A stretch of DNA of 64,000 nucleotides from Vogesella margarita (GCF_028548475.1 NZ_JAQQLE010000002.1:310001-374000); one strand, 5' to 3'. Shown: positions 39,503 to 50,418, counted from the first letter of the stretch. The notes: generated from the letters alone by a model not told the origin. Program-made: numbers and translations.

Positions 39503-40594
39503 ATGACAAAACGCACGGTGATGGTAATGGCGGCAGGCACGGGTGGACACATCGTCCCCGGCATCGCCGTTGCCCGCGAGCTGCAACGGCGCGGCTGGCA
39601 AGTGCTGTGGATCGGCACCGAGCGTGGCATGGAAAACAAGCTGGTGCCGCCGACCGGCATCCCGCTGATCCGGCTGGCGTTCCACGGCGTGCGCGGCAAG
39701 GGTTTGTTCGGTTCGTTCAAGGGTGTGCTGCAGCTGGGCGCCGCCTTCGTGCGCAGCCTGAAGCTGATGTTCGAACACCGCCCGGACGTGATCCTGGGCA
39801 TGGGCGGCTACGTGTGCCTGCCGACCGGTCTCGCCGGCGCGCTGCTGTGGAAGCCGCTGGTGATGGTCAACGCCGACGCCGGCCTGCTGCTGAGCAACAA
39901 GGCGCTGCTGCCGTTTGCCGACCATCTGGCCTGCGGCTTCGACGGCGAGGCCGCGCGCCTGAACAAGGCGGTGGTTACCGGCAACCCGGTGCGCGCCGAG
40001 ATCGAGCAGATGACACCGCCGGCCGAGCGTTTTGCCGGTCGTACTGGCCCGCTGCGCGTGCTGGTGGTGGGCGGCAGCCTGGGCGCCAAGGTGCTGAACG
40101 ATACCCTGCCGCAGGCGCTGGCGCTGCTGCCGGCCGAGGCACGGCCGCTGCTCACGCACCAGACCGGCGACAAGAACTTCGACGCGGTGCAGCAGGCGTA
40201 CGCCGCCGCCGGCCTCAAGGTTGGCCGCGACGTGACGCTGCTGCCCTTCATCGACAATATGGCCGCTCTGCTGGCCGACTGCGACGTGATCCTGTGCCGT
40301 GCCGGCGCGATCACCGTCAGCGAACTGTGCGCCGCCGGTGTGCCCAGCATCCTGGTGCCGCTGGTGGTGTCTACCACCTCGCACCAGCGCGACAACGCGG
40401 CGTGGATGGCGGCCCATGGCGCGGCCATCCACCTGCCGCAACAAGACATGAATCCGCAGCAACTGGCTGAGCTGTTGGGCGGTCTCACCCGTCCGCAGCT
40501 GCTGCAGATGGCCGAGCAGGCGCGAACGCTGGCCAAGCCGGCCGCGGCAGCCCGGGTGGCCGACCTGTGCCAGGCGCTGGCGGATAACGAATAG
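39503..40594 (+). CDS. murG: Lipid II synthase MurG
   Basis: Peripheral membrane GT28 glycosyltransferase that adds GlcNAc to lipid I. It has 363 aa with the N-terminal glycine-rich [11 protein letters not shown] loop, the GMGGYVCLP segment and, in the C-terminal domain, VVGGSLGAK and [20 protein letters not shown]-type motifs. ATG 39503 fits the family start; the frame is open upstream into the palindrome. It carries an exact 12-mer at 40217-40228 read as KVGR. It shares the leader GAGCAAGAGAA with murC. Confidence 0.96.
   Translation: MTKRTVMVMAAGTGGHIVPGIAVARELQRRGWQVLWIGTERGMENKLVPPTGIPLIRLAFHGVRGKGLFGSFKGVLQLGAAFVRSLKLMFEHRPDVILGMGGYVCLPTGLAGALLWKPLVMVNADAGLLLSNKALLPFADHLACGFDGEAARLNKAVVTGNPVRAEIEQMTPPAERFAGRTGPLRVLVVGGSLGAKVLNDTLPQALALLPAEARPLLTHQTGDKNFDAVQQAYAAAGLKVGRDVTLLPFIDNMAALLADCDVILCRAGAITVSELCAAGVPSILVPLVVSTTSHQRDNAAWMAAHGAAIHLPQQDMNPQQLAELLGGLTRPQLLQMAEQARTLAKPAAAARVADLCQALADNE
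40217..40228 (+). repeat. Dispersed 12-mer, copy 13
   Basis: Exact copy inside murG, read as KVGR. Confidence 0.95.
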
Positions 40595-40632
40595 AACAGG
40601 GGCCCGACGGGACCCGAGCAAGAGAAGACACC

Positions 40633-42027
40633 ATGAAACATCGCGTCAAACACATACACTTTGTCGGCATCGGCGGCGTCGGCATGTGCGGCATCGCCGA
40701 GGTGCTGCTGAACCTGGGCTATACCGTGTCCGGTTCCGACATGGCCGACAACGCCGCGACCAAGCGCCTGACCGAGCAGGGCGCGCGCATCTTCTTTGGT
40801 CACGACGCCACCTACATCAAGGGCGCCGACGTGGTGGTGACCTCTACCGCGGTGAAGGCCGACAACCCGGAAGTGCAGGAAGCACAGGCCAATCACGTGC
40901 CGGTGATTCCGCGCGCGATGATGCTGGCCGAGCTGATGCGCTTCAAGCAGGGCATCGCCATCGCCGGCACCCACGGCAAGACCACCACCACCAGCCTGAC
41001 CGCGTCGGTGCTGGGTGCGGCCAACCTTGACCCGACCTTCGTGATCGGCGGCAAGCTGACCGCGGCCGGCACCAATGCCCGCCTGGGCAGTGGCGAGTAC
41101 CTGGTGGCCGAGGCCGACGAGTCGGACGCCTCCTTCCTGTATCTGCAGCCGGTGATGTCGGTGGTGACCAATATCGACGCCGACCACATGGACACCTACG
41201 ACCACAGCTTCGACAAGCTGAAGCAGGCCTTCGTCGACTTCATCCACCACCTGCCGTTCTACGGCCGCGCGGTGCTGTGCGTCGACGACGAGCACGTACG
41301 CAGTATCGTGCCGCAACTGAAAAAACCGGTGACCACCTACGGCCTGGACGACAGCGCCGATGTCTACGCCGAGAACGTGGTTGCCGACGCCGGTCGCATG
41401 CACTTCGACGTGGTGGTCAAGGCCGAGGGTCTGCGCTTCCCGGTGACGCTGAACATGCCGGGCCGCCACAACGTGTTGAACGCGCTGGCGGCCACCGCCA
41501 TCGGCCTGGAGTGCGGCGCCGAGGTGGAGGCGATCCAGCGCGGTCTCGCCGAGTTTGCCGGTGTCGGCCGCCGCTTCCAGCGCTACGGCGAGCTGCCGGC
41601 CAGGGATGGCGGCAGCTACACCCTGATCGACGACTACGGCCACCATCCGGTGGAAATGGCGGCGACGCTGGCTGCGGTGCGCGGCGCCTTCCCGGACAAG
41701 CGGCTGGTGCTGGCCTTCCAGCCGCACCGCTACAGCCGTACCCGCGACCTGTTCGAGGACTTCGTCAAGGTATTGAACGGCGTCGACTGCCTGCTGCTGG
41801 CCGAGGTGTACGCCGCCGGCGAGGCGCCGATCGTGGCCGCCGACGGCCGCGCGCTGGCCCGTGCCGTGCGTGTGGGCGGCAAGGTGGAGCCGGTATTCGT
41901 CGAGCAGATCGCCGACATGCAGCAGACCATCAGCGACATGGTGCGCGACGGCGACGTGGTGATCACCATGGGCGCCGGTTCCATCGGCGGCATCCCGGCC
42001 AAGCTGGTCGCGGCGAGCAAGGCATAA
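40633..42027 (+). CDS. murC: UDP-MurNAc:L-alanine ligase MurC
   Basis: First of the Mur ligases, adding L-alanine to UDP-MurNAc. It has 464 aa. N-terminal [18 protein letters not shown]-loop [20 protein letters not shown] and the C-terminal DDYGHHPVE motif are all present. It contains an exact 12-mer at 41017-41028 read as AANL, immediately after the P-loop helix. Cytoplasmic. Confidence 0.96.
   Translation: MKHRVKHIHFVGIGGVGMCGIAEVLLNLGYTVSGSDMADNAATKRLTEQGARIFFGHDATYIKGADVVVTSTAVKADNPEVQEAQANHVPVIPRAMMLAELMRFKQGIAIAGTHGKTTTTSLTASVLGAANLDPTFVIGGKLTAAGTNARLGSGEYLVAEADESDASFLYLQPVMSVVTNIDADHMDTYDHSFDKLKQAFVDFIHHLPFYGRAVLCVDDEHVRSIVPQLKKPVTTYGLDDSADVYAENVVADAGRMHFDVVVKAEGLRFPVTLNMPGRHNVLNALAATAIGLECGAEVEAIQRGLAEFAGVGRRFQRYGELPARDGGSYTLIDDYGHHPVEMAATLAAVRGAFPDKRLVLAFQPHRYSRTRDLFEDFVKVLNGVDCLLLAEVYAAGEAPIVAADGRALARAVRVGGKVEPVFVEQIADMQQTISDMVRDGDVVITMGAGSIGGIPAKLVAASKA
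41017..41028 (-). repeat. Dispersed 12-mer, copy 14
   Basis: Exact copy inside murC, read as AANL. Confidence 0.95.
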
Positions 42028-42035
42028 CCCAGGAC

Positions 42036-42047
42036 AAGGTTGGCCGC
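42036..42047 (+). repeat. Dispersed 12-mer, copy 15
   Basis: Exact copy between murC and ddlB. Confidence 0.95.
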
Positions 42048-42077
42048 GTGCGGCTCACGCGGCAGCAAGGAAACATG

Positions 42078-42989
42078 ATGAAGCAATTTGGCAAGGTGGC
42101 AGTGGTGATGGGCGGCAGCTCCGCCGAACGCGAAGTGTCGCTGATGAGCGGCAACGGCGTGCTGGCCGCGCTGCAGAGCAAGGGCGTGGACGCGCACAAG
42201 TTCGACCCGTCAGAGAAGCCGTTGTCGGCGCTGCAGACGGAAGGTTTTGCCCGCGTGTTCAACATCCTGCACGGCCCGTTCGGCGAGGACGGCACGCTGC
42301 AGGGCGCGCTGGAGAGCATGGCCATTCCCTATACCGGCTGCGGCGTGATGGCGTCGGCGATCTGCATGGACAAGTGGCGCACCAAGCTGCTGTGGAAGGG
42401 CGCCGGCCTGCCGATCCCGGACTTCGAGCTGCTGAACGATGACAGCGACTTCGACGCCATCGAGGCCCGCCTCGGCCTGCCGATCTTCGTCAAGCCGTCC
42501 ACCGAGGGCTCCAGCATCGGCGTGACCAAGGTGAAGGAACACGGTGGCCTGAAGGCGGCGTACGAAGAGGCGCGTCAGTACGACGAGATCGTGATTGCCG
42601 AGCAGTTCATCGGCGGCGGCGAGTACACCTGCGCGGTGATCGACGGCAAGGCCTATCCGACCATCAAGATCGAGCCGGCCACCGAGTACTACGACTACCA
42701 GGCCAAGTATTTCCGCGACGACACCGTGTATCGCTGCCCGTCCGGCCTTGCGGCCAACGTCGAGCAGCGTGCGCGCGAGCTGGCGCTGCAGGCTTTCCGC
42801 GTGCTGGGTTGCCGCGGCTGGGCGCGCATCGACTTCCTGATGGACGAACAAGGTGGCATTTATTTGCTTGAGGCCAATACCAACCCGGGCATGACCAGTC
42901 ATAGTCTGGTGCCGATGGCGGCGCGGGCCGAGGGCTTGTCCTACGAGGATCTGTGCGTACAGGTGCTGGCGGCAGCTCATGTGGGATAA
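42078..42989 (+). CDS. ddlB: D-alanine:D-alanine ligase
   Basis: ATP-grasp ligase making D-Ala-D-Ala for MurF. It has 303 aa from the second of two adjacent ATGs (42075 and 42078); the second has better spacing from AAGGAA. Signature segments are [41 protein letters not shown] and [15 protein letters not shown]. Inclusion in the dcw cluster supports DdlB. It overlaps ftsQ by 11 bp. A 12-mer copy precedes it. Confidence 0.95.
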   Translation: MKQFGKVAVVMGGSSAEREVSLMSGNGVLAALQSKGVDAHKFDPSEKPLSALQTEGFARVFNILHGPFGEDGTLQGALESMAIPYTGCGVMASAICMDKWRTKLLWKGAGLPIPDFELLNDDSDFDAIEARLGLPIFVKPSTEGSSIGVTKVKEHGGLKAAYEEARQYDEIVIAEQFIGGGEYTCAVIDGKAYPTIKIEPATEYYDYQAKYFRDDTVYRCPSGLAANVEQRARELALQAFRVLGCRGWARIDFLMDEQGGIYLLEANTNPGMTSHSLVPMAARAEGLSYEDLCVQVLAAAHVG

Positions 42990-43710
42990 CCATGCGGTAT
43001 TGCGCGCGCTGGCGAACATGTTGTTGCTGGCCGCGCTGCTGATGTTGCTGTACAGCGCCGGGGTGTGGCTGACGCATTCGCCGCTGTTTCCGGTCAAGCG
43101 TATCGCGATCGGCGGCCAGTTCGTGAAGGTGACACCGGTGCAGTTGAAGTACATCGCGAAGCACGAGCTGTCCGGCACCTTCTTCACGCTGGACATCAGC
43201 AAGACGCGTGCGGCGTTCGAGAAGCTGCCGTGGGTGCGCGAGGCGCAGGTGAGACGGACGTGGCCGGACAGCCTGCAGATCACCATCGCGGAACACGTCG
43301 CGGTGGCGCGCTGGGGAGAAAACGGGCTGATCAGCAAGGAAGGCCGCTGGTTCGATGCGGCCAGCGACCAGCCGTTGCCGGTGCTGTTCGGGCCGGCGGG
43401 CAGTGAGAAGGAAATGGTACAGGCCCTGCACACGTTCGGGTCGGTACTGGGGCAGGCCAGGCTGAAAGTGCGGCAATTGTGGTTGAGCGAGCGCCGCGCC
43501 TGGAAGATGGAACTGGATAACGGGGTAATGCTGGAGCTGGGACGTGGCCCGGTGAAGGAACGCCTGGCGCGCTTTGTCGAATACTGGCCGCGCAGCCTGG
43601 CCAACATGCCGTATCGCATCGAGTACATCGACCTGCGTTACCCCAATGGATTTGCCGTGAAGATGCCGGATTACAAGGCGGCAAGCACGGCAACAGCAAA
43701 CAAGCTTTGA
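42979..43710 (+). CDS. ftsQ: Cell division protein FtsQ
   Basis: Bitopic divisome protein of 243 aa: a membrane helix (about 9-31), a POTRA domain (about 37-110, starting [12 protein letters not shown]) and the beta domain that contacts FtsB and FtsL, with the [19 protein letters not shown] segment. It overlaps the ddlB end and is followed 15 nt later by the ftsA start. Confidence 0.94.
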   Translation: MWDNHAVLRALANMLLLAALLMLLYSAGVWLTHSPLFPVKRIAIGGQFVKVTPVQLKYIAKHELSGTFFTLDISKTRAAFEKLPWVREAQVRRTWPDSLQITIAEHVAVARWGENGLISKEGRWFDAASDQPLPVLFGPAGSEKEMVQALHTFGSVLGQARLKVRQLWLSERRAWKMELDNGVMLELGRGPVKERLARFVEYWPRSLANMPYRIEYIDLRYPNGFAVKMPDYKAASTATANKL

Positions 43711-43725
43711 GTGTTGGAGCGACAG

Positions 43726-44964
43726 GTGAGCAAACCTAAAGAAAGCAAGAACATGCTGGTCGGCCTGGATATCGGGACCTCGAAGATCGTCGCGATCGTC
43801 GCCGAGGTGCTGGAAGAAGGCCAGATCAACATCATCGGCATGGGCCAGGTGCCGTCGCGCGGCTTGAAGCGCGGCATGGTGGTCAACATCGAGTCCACGG
43901 TGCAGGCGATCCAGCGCGCGCTGGAGGAGGCCGAGCTGATGGCCGACTGCAAGATACACCAGGTGTTTACCGGCATCGCCGGCAGCCACATCAAGAGCGT
44001 CAACTCGCACGGCATGGTGGCGATCAAGGACCGCGAGGTGACCGCGATGGACATCGAGCGCGTGATCGAAACCGCGCGCGCGGTGACCATTCCGCCGGAT
44101 CACCAGGTGCTGCACATCCTGACCCAGGAGTACAGCATCGACGGCCAGGAGGGCGTGCGCGAGCCGCTGGGCATGAGCGGCGTGCGGCTGGAGGCCAAGG
44201 TGCACATCGTCACCGGCGCGGTATCCGCGGCGCAGAACGTGGCCAAGTGCGTGCGCCGCTGCGGGCTGGAAGTGTCCGACCTGGTGCTGCAGCCGATGGC
44301 GTCGGCGATGGCGGTGCTGTCCGAGGACGAGAAGGAACTGGGTGTCTGCCTGATCGACATCGGCGGTGGCACCACCGACATCGCGGTGTACACCAACGGC
44401 GCGATCCGCCATACCGCGGTGATCCCGATTGCCGGTGACCAGATCACCAACGACATCGCGATGGCACTGCGCACCCCGACCAAGGAAGCGGAAGACATCA
44501 AGATCCAGCACGGCGTGGCGCTGGTGTCGCTGGCCGACGCCTCGCAGATGATCGAGGTGCCGGGCGTGGGCGAGCGCGGCCCGCGCCAGATGTCGCGCGC
44601 CACGCTGGCCGAAGTGATCGAGCCGCGGGTGGAAGAACTGTTCCAGCTGGTGCAGCAGGAGCTGCGCCGCAGCGGTTTCGAGGAAGTATTGTCGTCCGGC
44701 ATGGTCATTACCGGCGGCGCCAGCCTGATGCCGGGCATGGTCGAGCTGGCCGAGGAAGTGTTCCACATGCCGGTGCGTATCGGCGTGCCGAAGTACGTCG
44801 GCGGTCTGTCGGAAGTGGTGAAGAATCCACGCTTCTCGACCGGCGTCGGCCTGTTGCAGTACGGCAAGGATCAGATGAATCCGCGCGTGCACCACAAGGT
44901 GGACGATGGCGGCGTAGGACAGATGTTTCAAAAAATGAAAGCCTGGTTTGCCGGAAATTTCTGA
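43726..44964 (+). CDS. ftsA: Cell division actin homologue FtsA
   Basis: Actin-like protein that tethers FtsZ to the membrane. It has 412 aa: LVGLDIGTSKIVAIV and CLIDIGGGTTDIAVY are the phosphate-binding loops, the SHI/1C region lies between them, and the C-terminal amphipathic helix MFQKMKAWFAGNF is the membrane anchor. The start is GTG 43726, with GGAG exactly 6 nt upstream; earlier GTG 43711 and TTG 43714 lack a site. Confidence 0.95.
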   Translation: MSKPKESKNMLVGLDIGTSKIVAIVAEVLEEGQINIIGMGQVPSRGLKRGMVVNIESTVQAIQRALEEAELMADCKIHQVFTGIAGSHIKSVNSHGMVAIKDREVTAMDIERVIETARAVTIPPDHQVLHILTQEYSIDGQEGVREPLGMSGVRLEAKVHIVTGAVSAAQNVAKCVRRCGLEVSDLVLQPMASAMAVLSEDEKELGVCLIDIGGGTTDIAVYTNGAIRHTAVIPIAGDQITNDIAMALRTPTKEAEDIKIQHGVALVSLADASQMIEVPGVGERGPRQMSRATLAEVIEPRVEELFQLVQQELRRSGFEEVLSSGMVITGGASLMPGMVELAEEVFHMPVRIGVPKYVGGLSEVVKNPRFSTGVGLLQYGKDQMNPRVHHKVDDGGVGQMFQKMKAWFAGNF

Positions 44965-45012
44965 GCATGACCAGGGTCTCGGGTTCGCTCATCTTTTAAC
45001 AGGAGAGAAAAA

Positions 45013-46185
45013 ATGAGCATGGTATTCGAAGTAATGCAGGAAACCGCCTCCGAGGCGGTGATCAAGGTGATCGGTGTCGGCGGTGGCGGCTGCAACGCCA
45101 TCGACAACATGATCGACAATCTGGTGAACGGCGTGGAATTCATCTGCGCCAACACCGACGCCCAGGCGCTGAAGCGCAACAAGGCCGCGCAGAAGCTGCA
45201 GCTGGGTAACAACCTGACCCGCGGTCTGGGTGCCGGTGCGAATCCGGAGGTTGGCCGCAGCGCCGCGCTGGAAGACCGCGAACGCATCGCCGAGATGCTG
45301 CGCGGTGCCAACATGGTGTTCGTGACCGCCGGCATGGGCGGCGGTACCGGTACCGGCGCCGCGCCGGTGGTGGCGGAAGTGGCCAAGGAAATGGGCATCC
45401 TCACCGTCGGTGTGGTGACGCGCCCGTTCGATCACGAAGGCAAGCGCATGCGCGTCGCCAACGACGGCATCGAGCTGCTGAAGAAGCACGTCGACTCGCT
45501 GATCGTGATCCCGAACGAGAAGCTGATGGACGTGCTGGGTGACGACGTGTCGATGCGCGACGCCTTCCGTGCCGCTGACGACGTGCTCAAGGGTGCGGTT
45601 GCCGGGATCTCGGAAGTGATTACCTGCCCGGGCCTGATCAACGTCGACTTTGCCGACGTGCGTGCGGTAATGGGCGAGATGGGTCTGGCGATGATGGGGT
45701 CGGCGTTTGCCTCCGGCATCGACCGCGCCCGCGTCGCCGCCGAACAGGCCGTGGCCAGCCCGCTGCTGGACAACATCACGCTGGAAGGCGCGCGTGGCGT
45801 ACTGGTGAACATTTCCACCGCGCCGGGTTGCCTGAAGATGAGCGAATACCGCGAAATCATGTCCATCATCCGCCAGTACGCCGACGACGATGCGCAAGTG
45901 AAGTTCGGTACCGCCGAGGTGGAAGACATGCCGGAAGACACCATCCGCGTGACCCTAATCGCCACCGGCCTCGGCCAGAAGCCGCAGACCAGCCGCGACG
46001 AGCGTCCGGAATACATCAAGATCGTGAAGACCGGCACCGACAATCTCGCGATGGATGTGGACTACGACATTCCGCCGGTGATCCGCAATAACCGTCGTCG
46101 TGCCACGGGCCCGGCCGACTTCTCCGATCCGTCGGTGAGCGAGTCGTTCGACATCCCGGCCTTCCTGCGCAAGCAGGCGGACTGA
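45013..46185 (+). CDS. ftsZ: Cell division tubulin homologue FtsZ
   Basis: GTPase that polymerises into the division ring. It has 390 aa with [10 protein letters not shown] at the N-terminus, the tubulin signature [11 protein letters not shown] (about 105-115), the T7-loop [11 protein letters not shown] with catalytic aspartate, a short variable linker and the conserved C-terminal peptide DIPAFLRKQ that binds FtsA. The ATG follows AGGAGAG. A degenerate 12-mer (GAGGTTGGCCGCA at 45247) encodes EVGR. Confidence 0.98.
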   Translation: MSMVFEVMQETASEAVIKVIGVGGGGCNAIDNMIDNLVNGVEFICANTDAQALKRNKAAQKLQLGNNLTRGLGAGANPEVGRSAALEDRERIAEMLRGANMVFVTAGMGGGTGTGAAPVVAEVAKEMGILTVGVVTRPFDHEGKRMRVANDGIELLKKHVDSLIVIPNEKLMDVLGDDVSMRDAFRAADDVLKGAVAGISEVITCPGLINVDFADVRAVMGEMGLAMMGSAFASGIDRARVAAEQAVASPLLDNITLEGARGVLVNISTAPGCLKMSEYREIMSIIRQYADDDAQVKFGTAEVEDMPEDTIRVTLIATGLGQKPQTSRDERPEYIKIVKTGTDNLAMDVDYDIPPVIRNNRRRATGPADFSDPSVSESFDIPAFLRKQAD

Positions 46186-46280
46186 TAGCGCAGACCTATA
46201 GTCGGCATCCGGTCAATCAATAAAGCACTAGCGCGAGCTGTGCTAGAATCGGTGTTACTGTAACGGCCTGAAAGCACGTG

Positions 46281-47195
46281 ATGATTTTGCAGCGCACCTT
46301 GAAAAAAGCGATCAGCGCGACCGGCGTTGGCCTGCATTCGGGGGAAAGGGTGAAACTGACCCTGAACCCGGCGGCACCCGATACCGGCATCGTGTTTCGC
46401 CGTACCGACCTGCCCGAGCCGGTCAGTGTCAAAGTGCATCCTTCGCTGGTGAACGATACGCGCCTCTCCTCGACGCTGGTCTCCGAGACCGGCGTGCGTA
46501 TCGGCACCATCGAACACCTGATGTCCGCCTTTGCCGGGCTAGGCATCGATAACCTGCTGATCGACGTCACCGCGGCGGAGATGCCCATCATGGATGGCTC
46601 CGCCGCGCCGTTCATTTTCCTGCTGCAAAGCGCCGGCATCGTCGACCAGGACAAGCCCAAGCGCTTCATCCGCGTCAAGCGGGTGGTCGAGGTGGTGGAA
46701 GGCGACAAGTGGGTGCGGCTGGCGCCGCACGACGGCTTCAGTGTCGAGCTGTCGATCGAGTTCAACCATCCGGCGTTCAACCGCGCGCCGCAGACGGTGC
46801 ACATCGATTTCGCCAACCGTTCCTACATCGACGAGATCAGCCGCGCGCGCACCTTCGGCTTCATGCACGAGGTCGAGTACATGCGCAGCCACGGCCTCGG
46901 TCGCGGTGGCAACCTGAACAACGCCATCGTGATCGACGACGAGTACGTACTCAACCCGGAGGGGCTGCGCTTCCCGGACGAGTTCGTGCGCCACAAGATT
47001 CTGGATGCCATCGGCGACCTGTACATCGTCGGTCATCCGCTGATTGCCGCCTTCAGCGGCCACAAGTCTGGCCACGCGCTCAACAACAAGCTGCTGCGCG
47101 TGCTGCTGGAGACGCCGGACGCGTGGGAGTTCGTCAGCTTCGGCGACGAGCACGACGTGCCGTCCAGCTTCCACCGCCTGCCCGACGTGGCCTGA
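46281..47195 (+). CDS. lpxC: UDP-3-O-acyl-GlcNAc deacetylase LpxC
   Basis: Zinc enzyme of the first committed step of lipid A synthesis. It has 304 aa from ATG 46281, beginning [11 protein letters not shown], in register with E. coli LpxC (GTG 46278 is adjacent). The zinc ligands are at the E. coli numbers: His79 (TIEHL), His238 and Asp242 (HKILD). It is the last gene of the dcw cluster. The upstream gap holds a possible -10 (TAGAAT, 46244-46249) and the palindrome GTTACTGTAAC (46254-46264). An exact 12-mer begins in its last codons. Confidence 0.97.
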   Translation: MILQRTLKKAISATGVGLHSGERVKLTLNPAAPDTGIVFRRTDLPEPVSVKVHPSLVNDTRLSSTLVSETGVRIGTIEHLMSAFAGLGIDNLLIDVTAAEMPIMDGSAAPFIFLLQSAGIVDQDKPKRFIRVKRVVEVVEGDKWVRLAPHDGFSVELSIEFNHPAFNRAPQTVHIDFANRSYIDEISRARTFGFMHEVEYMRSHGLGRGGNLNNAIVIDDEYVLNPEGLRFPDEFVRHKILDAIGDLYIVGHPLIAAFSGHKSGHALNNKLLRVLLETPDAWEFVSFGDEHDVPSSFHRLPDVA

Positions 47196-47206
47196 AGGTT
47201 GGCCGC
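47195..47206 (+). repeat. Dispersed 12-mer, copy 16
   Basis: Exact copy starting at the last base of lpxC, just before the bidirectional terminator. Confidence 0.95.
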
Positions 47207-47211
47207 ATGAA

Positions 47212-47245
47212 AAAACCGCGCTGCGAGTGATCGCCGCGCGGTTTT
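47212..47245. terminator. Bidirectional terminator between lpxC and psd
   Basis: AAAACCGCGC (47212-47221) pairs perfectly with GCGCGGTTTT (47236-47245). A-rich and T-rich flanks allow use from both sides by the convergent genes. Confidence 0.85.
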
Positions 47246-47264
47246 GCGTTGGAGTGTGTCCGTC

Positions 47265-48110
47265 CTAGCGCGGCGCGCTCATCGCCTCGCCGAGGCGTAC
47301 CGGTTTGGTCGGTAGCCAGGCCGGATTGAAGGTCATGCTGTGCTGCGGGAACAGCAGCACCACGGTGGAGCCGAGCAGGAAGCGGCCCATCTCCTCGCCT
47401 TTTCTCAGACGGATATTCTGGCCTTCATAAGTCCACTCGGTGACCTCGCCGCGGCGCGGCGGGTTGACCACGCCGTGCCAGGTGGTGGCCATGCTGCCGA
47501 CCACGGTGGCGCCGACCAGGGTCAGCACCATAGGGCCGAACGCGGTGTCGAACACGCACACCACGCGCTCGTTGCGCGCGAACAGGCCGGGCACGCCGCG
47601 CGCGGTGGTCGGGTTGACCGAGAACAGCGCACCAGGTACGTAGATCATGCGCCGTAGCGTGCCGTCGCACGGCATGTGGATGCGGTGGTAGTCGCGCGGG
47701 CTGAGGTAGATAGTGGCGAACTGGCCATTGGCGAACTGCGCGGCCAGCGCGGCGTCGCCACCCAGCAGCGCGGTGGTGGAGTAGTGGTGGCCCTTGGCCT
47801 GGAAGATCTGGTCGTCTTCGATGCGGCCGAACTGGCTGATGGCGCCATCCACCGGGCAGGTCAGCACCGCGTCCGCTTGCGGGCGCACACCGTCGCGCAG
47901 CGCGCGGGTGAAGAAGGCGTTGAAGGTGTCGTAGCTGGCGATGTCCGGATTGGCGGCTTCTGCCATATTGACCTGATAACGGCGCACGAACCAGCGGATC
48001 AGCCGCGTGGTGCGCTCGCCGCCACGGGCATTGGCGACCCGGCCGGCAAAGGCGGTCAGCGCCTGCTTGGGTAGCAGGTATTGCGGCAATACGGCAAGAC
48101 GATCGGACAC
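47265..48110 (-). CDS. psd: Phosphatidylserine decarboxylase proenzyme
   Basis: Pyruvoyl-dependent enzyme that turns phosphatidylserine into phosphatidylethanolamine. It has 281 aa, similar to E. coli Psd. The self-cleavage site LGST has its reactive Ser at residue 248, which yields a large beta and a small alpha chain. His in [13 protein letters not shown] and the GALFSVN segment are typical. The start is GTG, with AGGG 8 nt upstream and a promoter with a perfect TATAAT just before. Inner membrane-associated. Confidence 0.96.
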   Translation of the reverse strand: MSDRLAVLPQYLLPKQALTAFAGRVANARGGERTTRLIRWFVRRYQVNMAEAANPDIASYDTFNAFFTRALRDGVRPQADAVLTCPVDGAISQFGRIEDDQIFQAKGHHYSTTALLGGDAALAAQFANGQFATIYLSPRDYHRIHMPCDGTLRRMIYVPGALFSVNPTTARGVPGLFARNERVVCVFDTAFGPMVLTLVGATVVGSMATTWHGVVNPPRRGEVTEWTYEGQNIRLRKGEEMGRFLLGSTVVLLFPQHSMTFNPAWLPTKPVRLGEAMSAPR

Positions 48111-48141
48111 GATGACACCCTAATTCGAAAAACAGCGGCAG

Positions 48142-48169
48142 ATTATACCGGTGCCACCGTCGCTGTCGG
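48142..48169 (-). promoter_or_regulatory. Candidate promoter of psd
   Basis: On the minus strand, CCGACA (48169-48164), a 16-bp spacer and a perfect TATAAT (48147-48142), about 32 nt before the GTG start. Confidence 0.55.
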
Positions 48170-48195
48170 GAAAAACCGTGTCGGCTGGCCGCGTG

Positions 48196-49101
48196 TCACT
48201 CGGTCAGCGTCAGCTCCGCCGGTTTGCGTTCCCGGCTGATCACCACCACCGCCGCCAGGATCAGCGCGCCGCCGGCCAGCTGCGACAGGGTGATGGCCTC
48301 GCCCAGAAAGACCGCCGCCAGCAGCACGGTCACCACCGGTTCCACCGTCGACAGCAGCGAGGCCTGGGTGGCGTCGGTCTTTTCCAGTCCGGCGAGAAAC
48401 AGCGCGATGGCGAGAACGGTGGAAATCAGCGCGATCAGTGCGATGGCCAGTACGCCGTTGCCGCTCGCGGGCAGCTGCAGTCCCTGCAGGCTGACCACCA
48501 CGCCATTGCACACCGCCGCCGACAGCGTCACCACGCAGGCCGAGGTGAGCGGATGGCCACGCTCGCGCAGACGGCTACCGGCCAGGATGTATAGCGCGTA
48601 GATCAGCGCCGCCCCCAGCCCCAGCAGCAGGCCGTGCAGCGAGGTCGACCACTCCAGTCCGATGGTGACCGTCAGCCCGCCCAGTGCCAGCAGCAGTGCC
48701 AGCAGGCGGCGCCGGGTCAGCGGCTCGCCAAGCAGGCTGGAGAGCAGGATCACGATCACCGGGAACAGGTACAGCAGCAGCGCCACGGTGCCGGCCGACG
48801 CGTAGTGCAGCGCATTGAAATAGCAGGCCGACATGCCGGCGTAGCCGACCGCACCCATCGCGATCAGGGTCAGCAGGCTGCGACCGCGCGGCCACGGCAG
48901 CCTCTGCCATAGCACCCACGGCAGCAACAGCAACCCGGCAACCAGGAAGCGCAGGAACAGCAGGCTGCCGGTGCTGACGCCATCGGCATAGGCTTGCTTG
49001 GCAAAGATCGCCATTGCGCCGAAGGCCACTGCAGAAAGCAGGATCTGGGCGGGGCCGAGCAGCTTGTGGCCGGCTGACAGGGTGGGGGCTGAGGCGGTCA
49101 T
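48196..49101 (-). CDS. EamA/DMT-family transporter
   Basis: Inner-membrane protein of 301 aa with about ten helices formed by two repeated EamA domains (about 18-150 and 160-290), seen as AIFAKQAYADG and the later ALYILAGSRLRERG, with the closing TVEPVVTVLLAAVFLGEAI motif typical of the drug/metabolite transporter superfamily. Probably exports or imports a small metabolite; substrate unknown. It lies 7 nt after the CNP1-like gene on the minus strand. Confidence 0.88.
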   Translation of the reverse strand: MTASAPTLSAGHKLLGPAQILLSAVAFGAMAIFAKQAYADGVSTGSLLFLRFLVAGLLLLPWVLWQRLPWPRGRSLLTLIAMGAVGYAGMSACYFNALHYASAGTVALLLYLFPVIVILLSSLLGEPLTRRRLLALLLALGGLTVTIGLEWSTSLHGLLLGLGAALIYALYILAGSRLRERGHPLTSACVVTLSAAVCNGVVVSLQGLQLPASGNGVLAIALIALISTVLAIALFLAGLEKTDATQASLLSTVEPVVTVLLAAVFLGEAITLSQLAGGALILAAVVVISRERKPAELTLTE

Positions 49102-49108
49102 GGCGGTA

Positions 49109-49648
49109 TTAGTCTTTGCGGGGTTTGGCGTCCGGCTTGTTGAGGTTGGTCAGCAGCGCGTCGCTGCTGCGTGGCGCCGGACCGTCCGGGCACAGGTTTT
49201 TCAGCATGGTCTGGCGGAAAGCATCGCCAAAGCTGGCTTTCTGCCACTTGGCACGGGTCGATTCGATCCAGCGCTTGCCCGCCGCGTCGGCAAAACCGTA
49301 GCTGCGCAGGCTGCGCTGGTCGCAGTGTACGCCTTCGCGGCTGATGTTCTCTGCACCCTTGCTGCTCAGCTGGCGCAGGGTGAAGCGGGTGACGCCGTCG
49401 CTGCCGATCTGGATCGAGCCGGCGTCGATGAACACGCGCTGTTTGACCTCGCCGGGCATCTCGATCTCGCGCCAGTCGAAGCTGGCCGGATACTCGGGCA
49501 GCGGCACGCTGGCTTCCTGCCACGGGGCTTCTTCCTCGTACCAGTTCTGCTTGTTGTGGACCGGGCGGTCTTTACCCAGGGCGCCGGCCAGTGCAAGGTT
49601 GGCCGCAAGGGCGATGAGAAGGGCAGGGGCAAGGTATTTCACGATCAT
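49109..49648 (-). CDS. CNP1-like secreted protein
   Basis: Predicted periplasmic protein of 179 aa with a signal peptide (cleavage near NLALAGA), then a CNP1-like domain: the NWYEEEAPWQEASVPLPEYP segment, a FTLRQLSSKGAENISREGVHC core and conserved cysteines. The family is found mainly in betaproteobacteria and has no established function. An exact 12-mer (49595-49606) encodes AANL in its signal peptide. It overlaps the upstream NRDE gene by 4 bp. Confidence 0.8.
   Translation of the reverse strand: MIVKYLAPALLIALAANLALAGALGKDRPVHNKQNWYEEEAPWQEASVPLPEYPASFDWREIEMPGEVKQRVFIDAGSIQIGSDGVTRFTLRQLSSKGAENISREGVHCDQRSLRSYGFADAAGKRWIESTRAKWQKASFGDAFRQTMLKNLCPDGPAPRSSDALLTNLNKPDAKPRKD
49595..49606 (+). 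repeat. Dispersed 12-mer, copy 17
   Basis: Exact copy in the signal-peptide codons of the CNP1-like gene, read there as AANL. Confidence 0.95.
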
Positions 49649-50418
49649 GGGTTCCTGTTGGGAGTGAGGCGCATGGTCTGGCGACGGCGACCGCTTTCAC
49701 GGCCGCCCAGTCCCCAGCTGACTTCGGTAAAGCTTAACTCGCCGCGCGCATTCAGCGTCAGCACCGACGAGGCGCGGGTGCCGTAGTCGCGACCGTTGAT
49801 GAACACCGGCGACAGCATTTTTTCCATGGCCAGGCCGACGCCGGTATTGGGCAATTGTTCCACCGGTGCCGGGGTCGGGTCGCTGAGCCAGCGCAGGATG
49901 TCGTTCTCCACCGGCGGTCGCGCCTGTTGCTGCAGCTTTGTGCGCAGCTGTTCACACTTGAACCAGCGGCTGTTCATGTCGGCATTGGACAGCACGTGGA
50001 TGCCCGGCGGCACGCGGTTGAGCATGCCGCTGCGGCTGTTGAAGTGCAACAGGTTGCGGATCTCGCCGAACAGCAGGTTGAACGGCGCGAACTGGCCGTG
50101 CTCGGCCTTGAGCCAGGCGGCGAACTCCAGCGCCGACTCGTTGCCGCTGACGAAGCGCTTGACCAGCTCGCCGCGCGAGCGCGCCGCGGGGCGGGTGCGG
50201 CCTTCGCGGATGTGGGTGACGGCGGCAAAGCGACCGCGCACGTCGATCGCCAGCCAGCTGCCGCCGGCCTGCAGGTCGCGCCCGCCGAGCACGTCCGGGT
50301 GCTCCGGGCGCCAGAAATCCAGCGCCGCAGTGGGGCGGGCGTAGTACTCGTCACGGTTGGCCGCCACCAGCAGCGGCCCGCAGGCGGCGGTCTGGTAGGC
50401 GAGGGCGATCACACACAT
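49645..50418 (-). CDS. NRDE (TANGO2-like) family protein
   Basis: Cytoplasmic protein of 257 aa beginning MCVIALAYQ and carrying the diagnostic AANRDEYYARP motif at about residues 19-29, then GGRDLQAGGSWLAI. This is the bacterial TANGO2/NRDE family; eukaryotic members have been linked to heme or lipid handling, but the bacterial role is uncertain. It is first of a minus-strand unit (NRDE, CNP1-like, EamA) and divergent from the tusA-like gene across an 88-bp promoter region. Confidence 0.85.
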   Translation of the reverse strand: MCVIALAYQTAACGPLLVAANRDEYYARPTAALDFWRPEHPDVLGGRDLQAGGSWLAIDVRGRFAAVTHIREGRTRPAARSRGELVKRFVSGNESALEFAAWLKAEHGQFAPFNLLFGEIRNLLHFNSRSGMLNRVPPGIHVLSNADMNSRWFKCEQLRTKLQQQARPPVENDILRWLSDPTPAPVEQLPNTGVGLAMEKMLSPVFINGRDYGTRASSVLTLNARGELSFTEVSWGLGGRESGRRRQTMRLTPNRNP

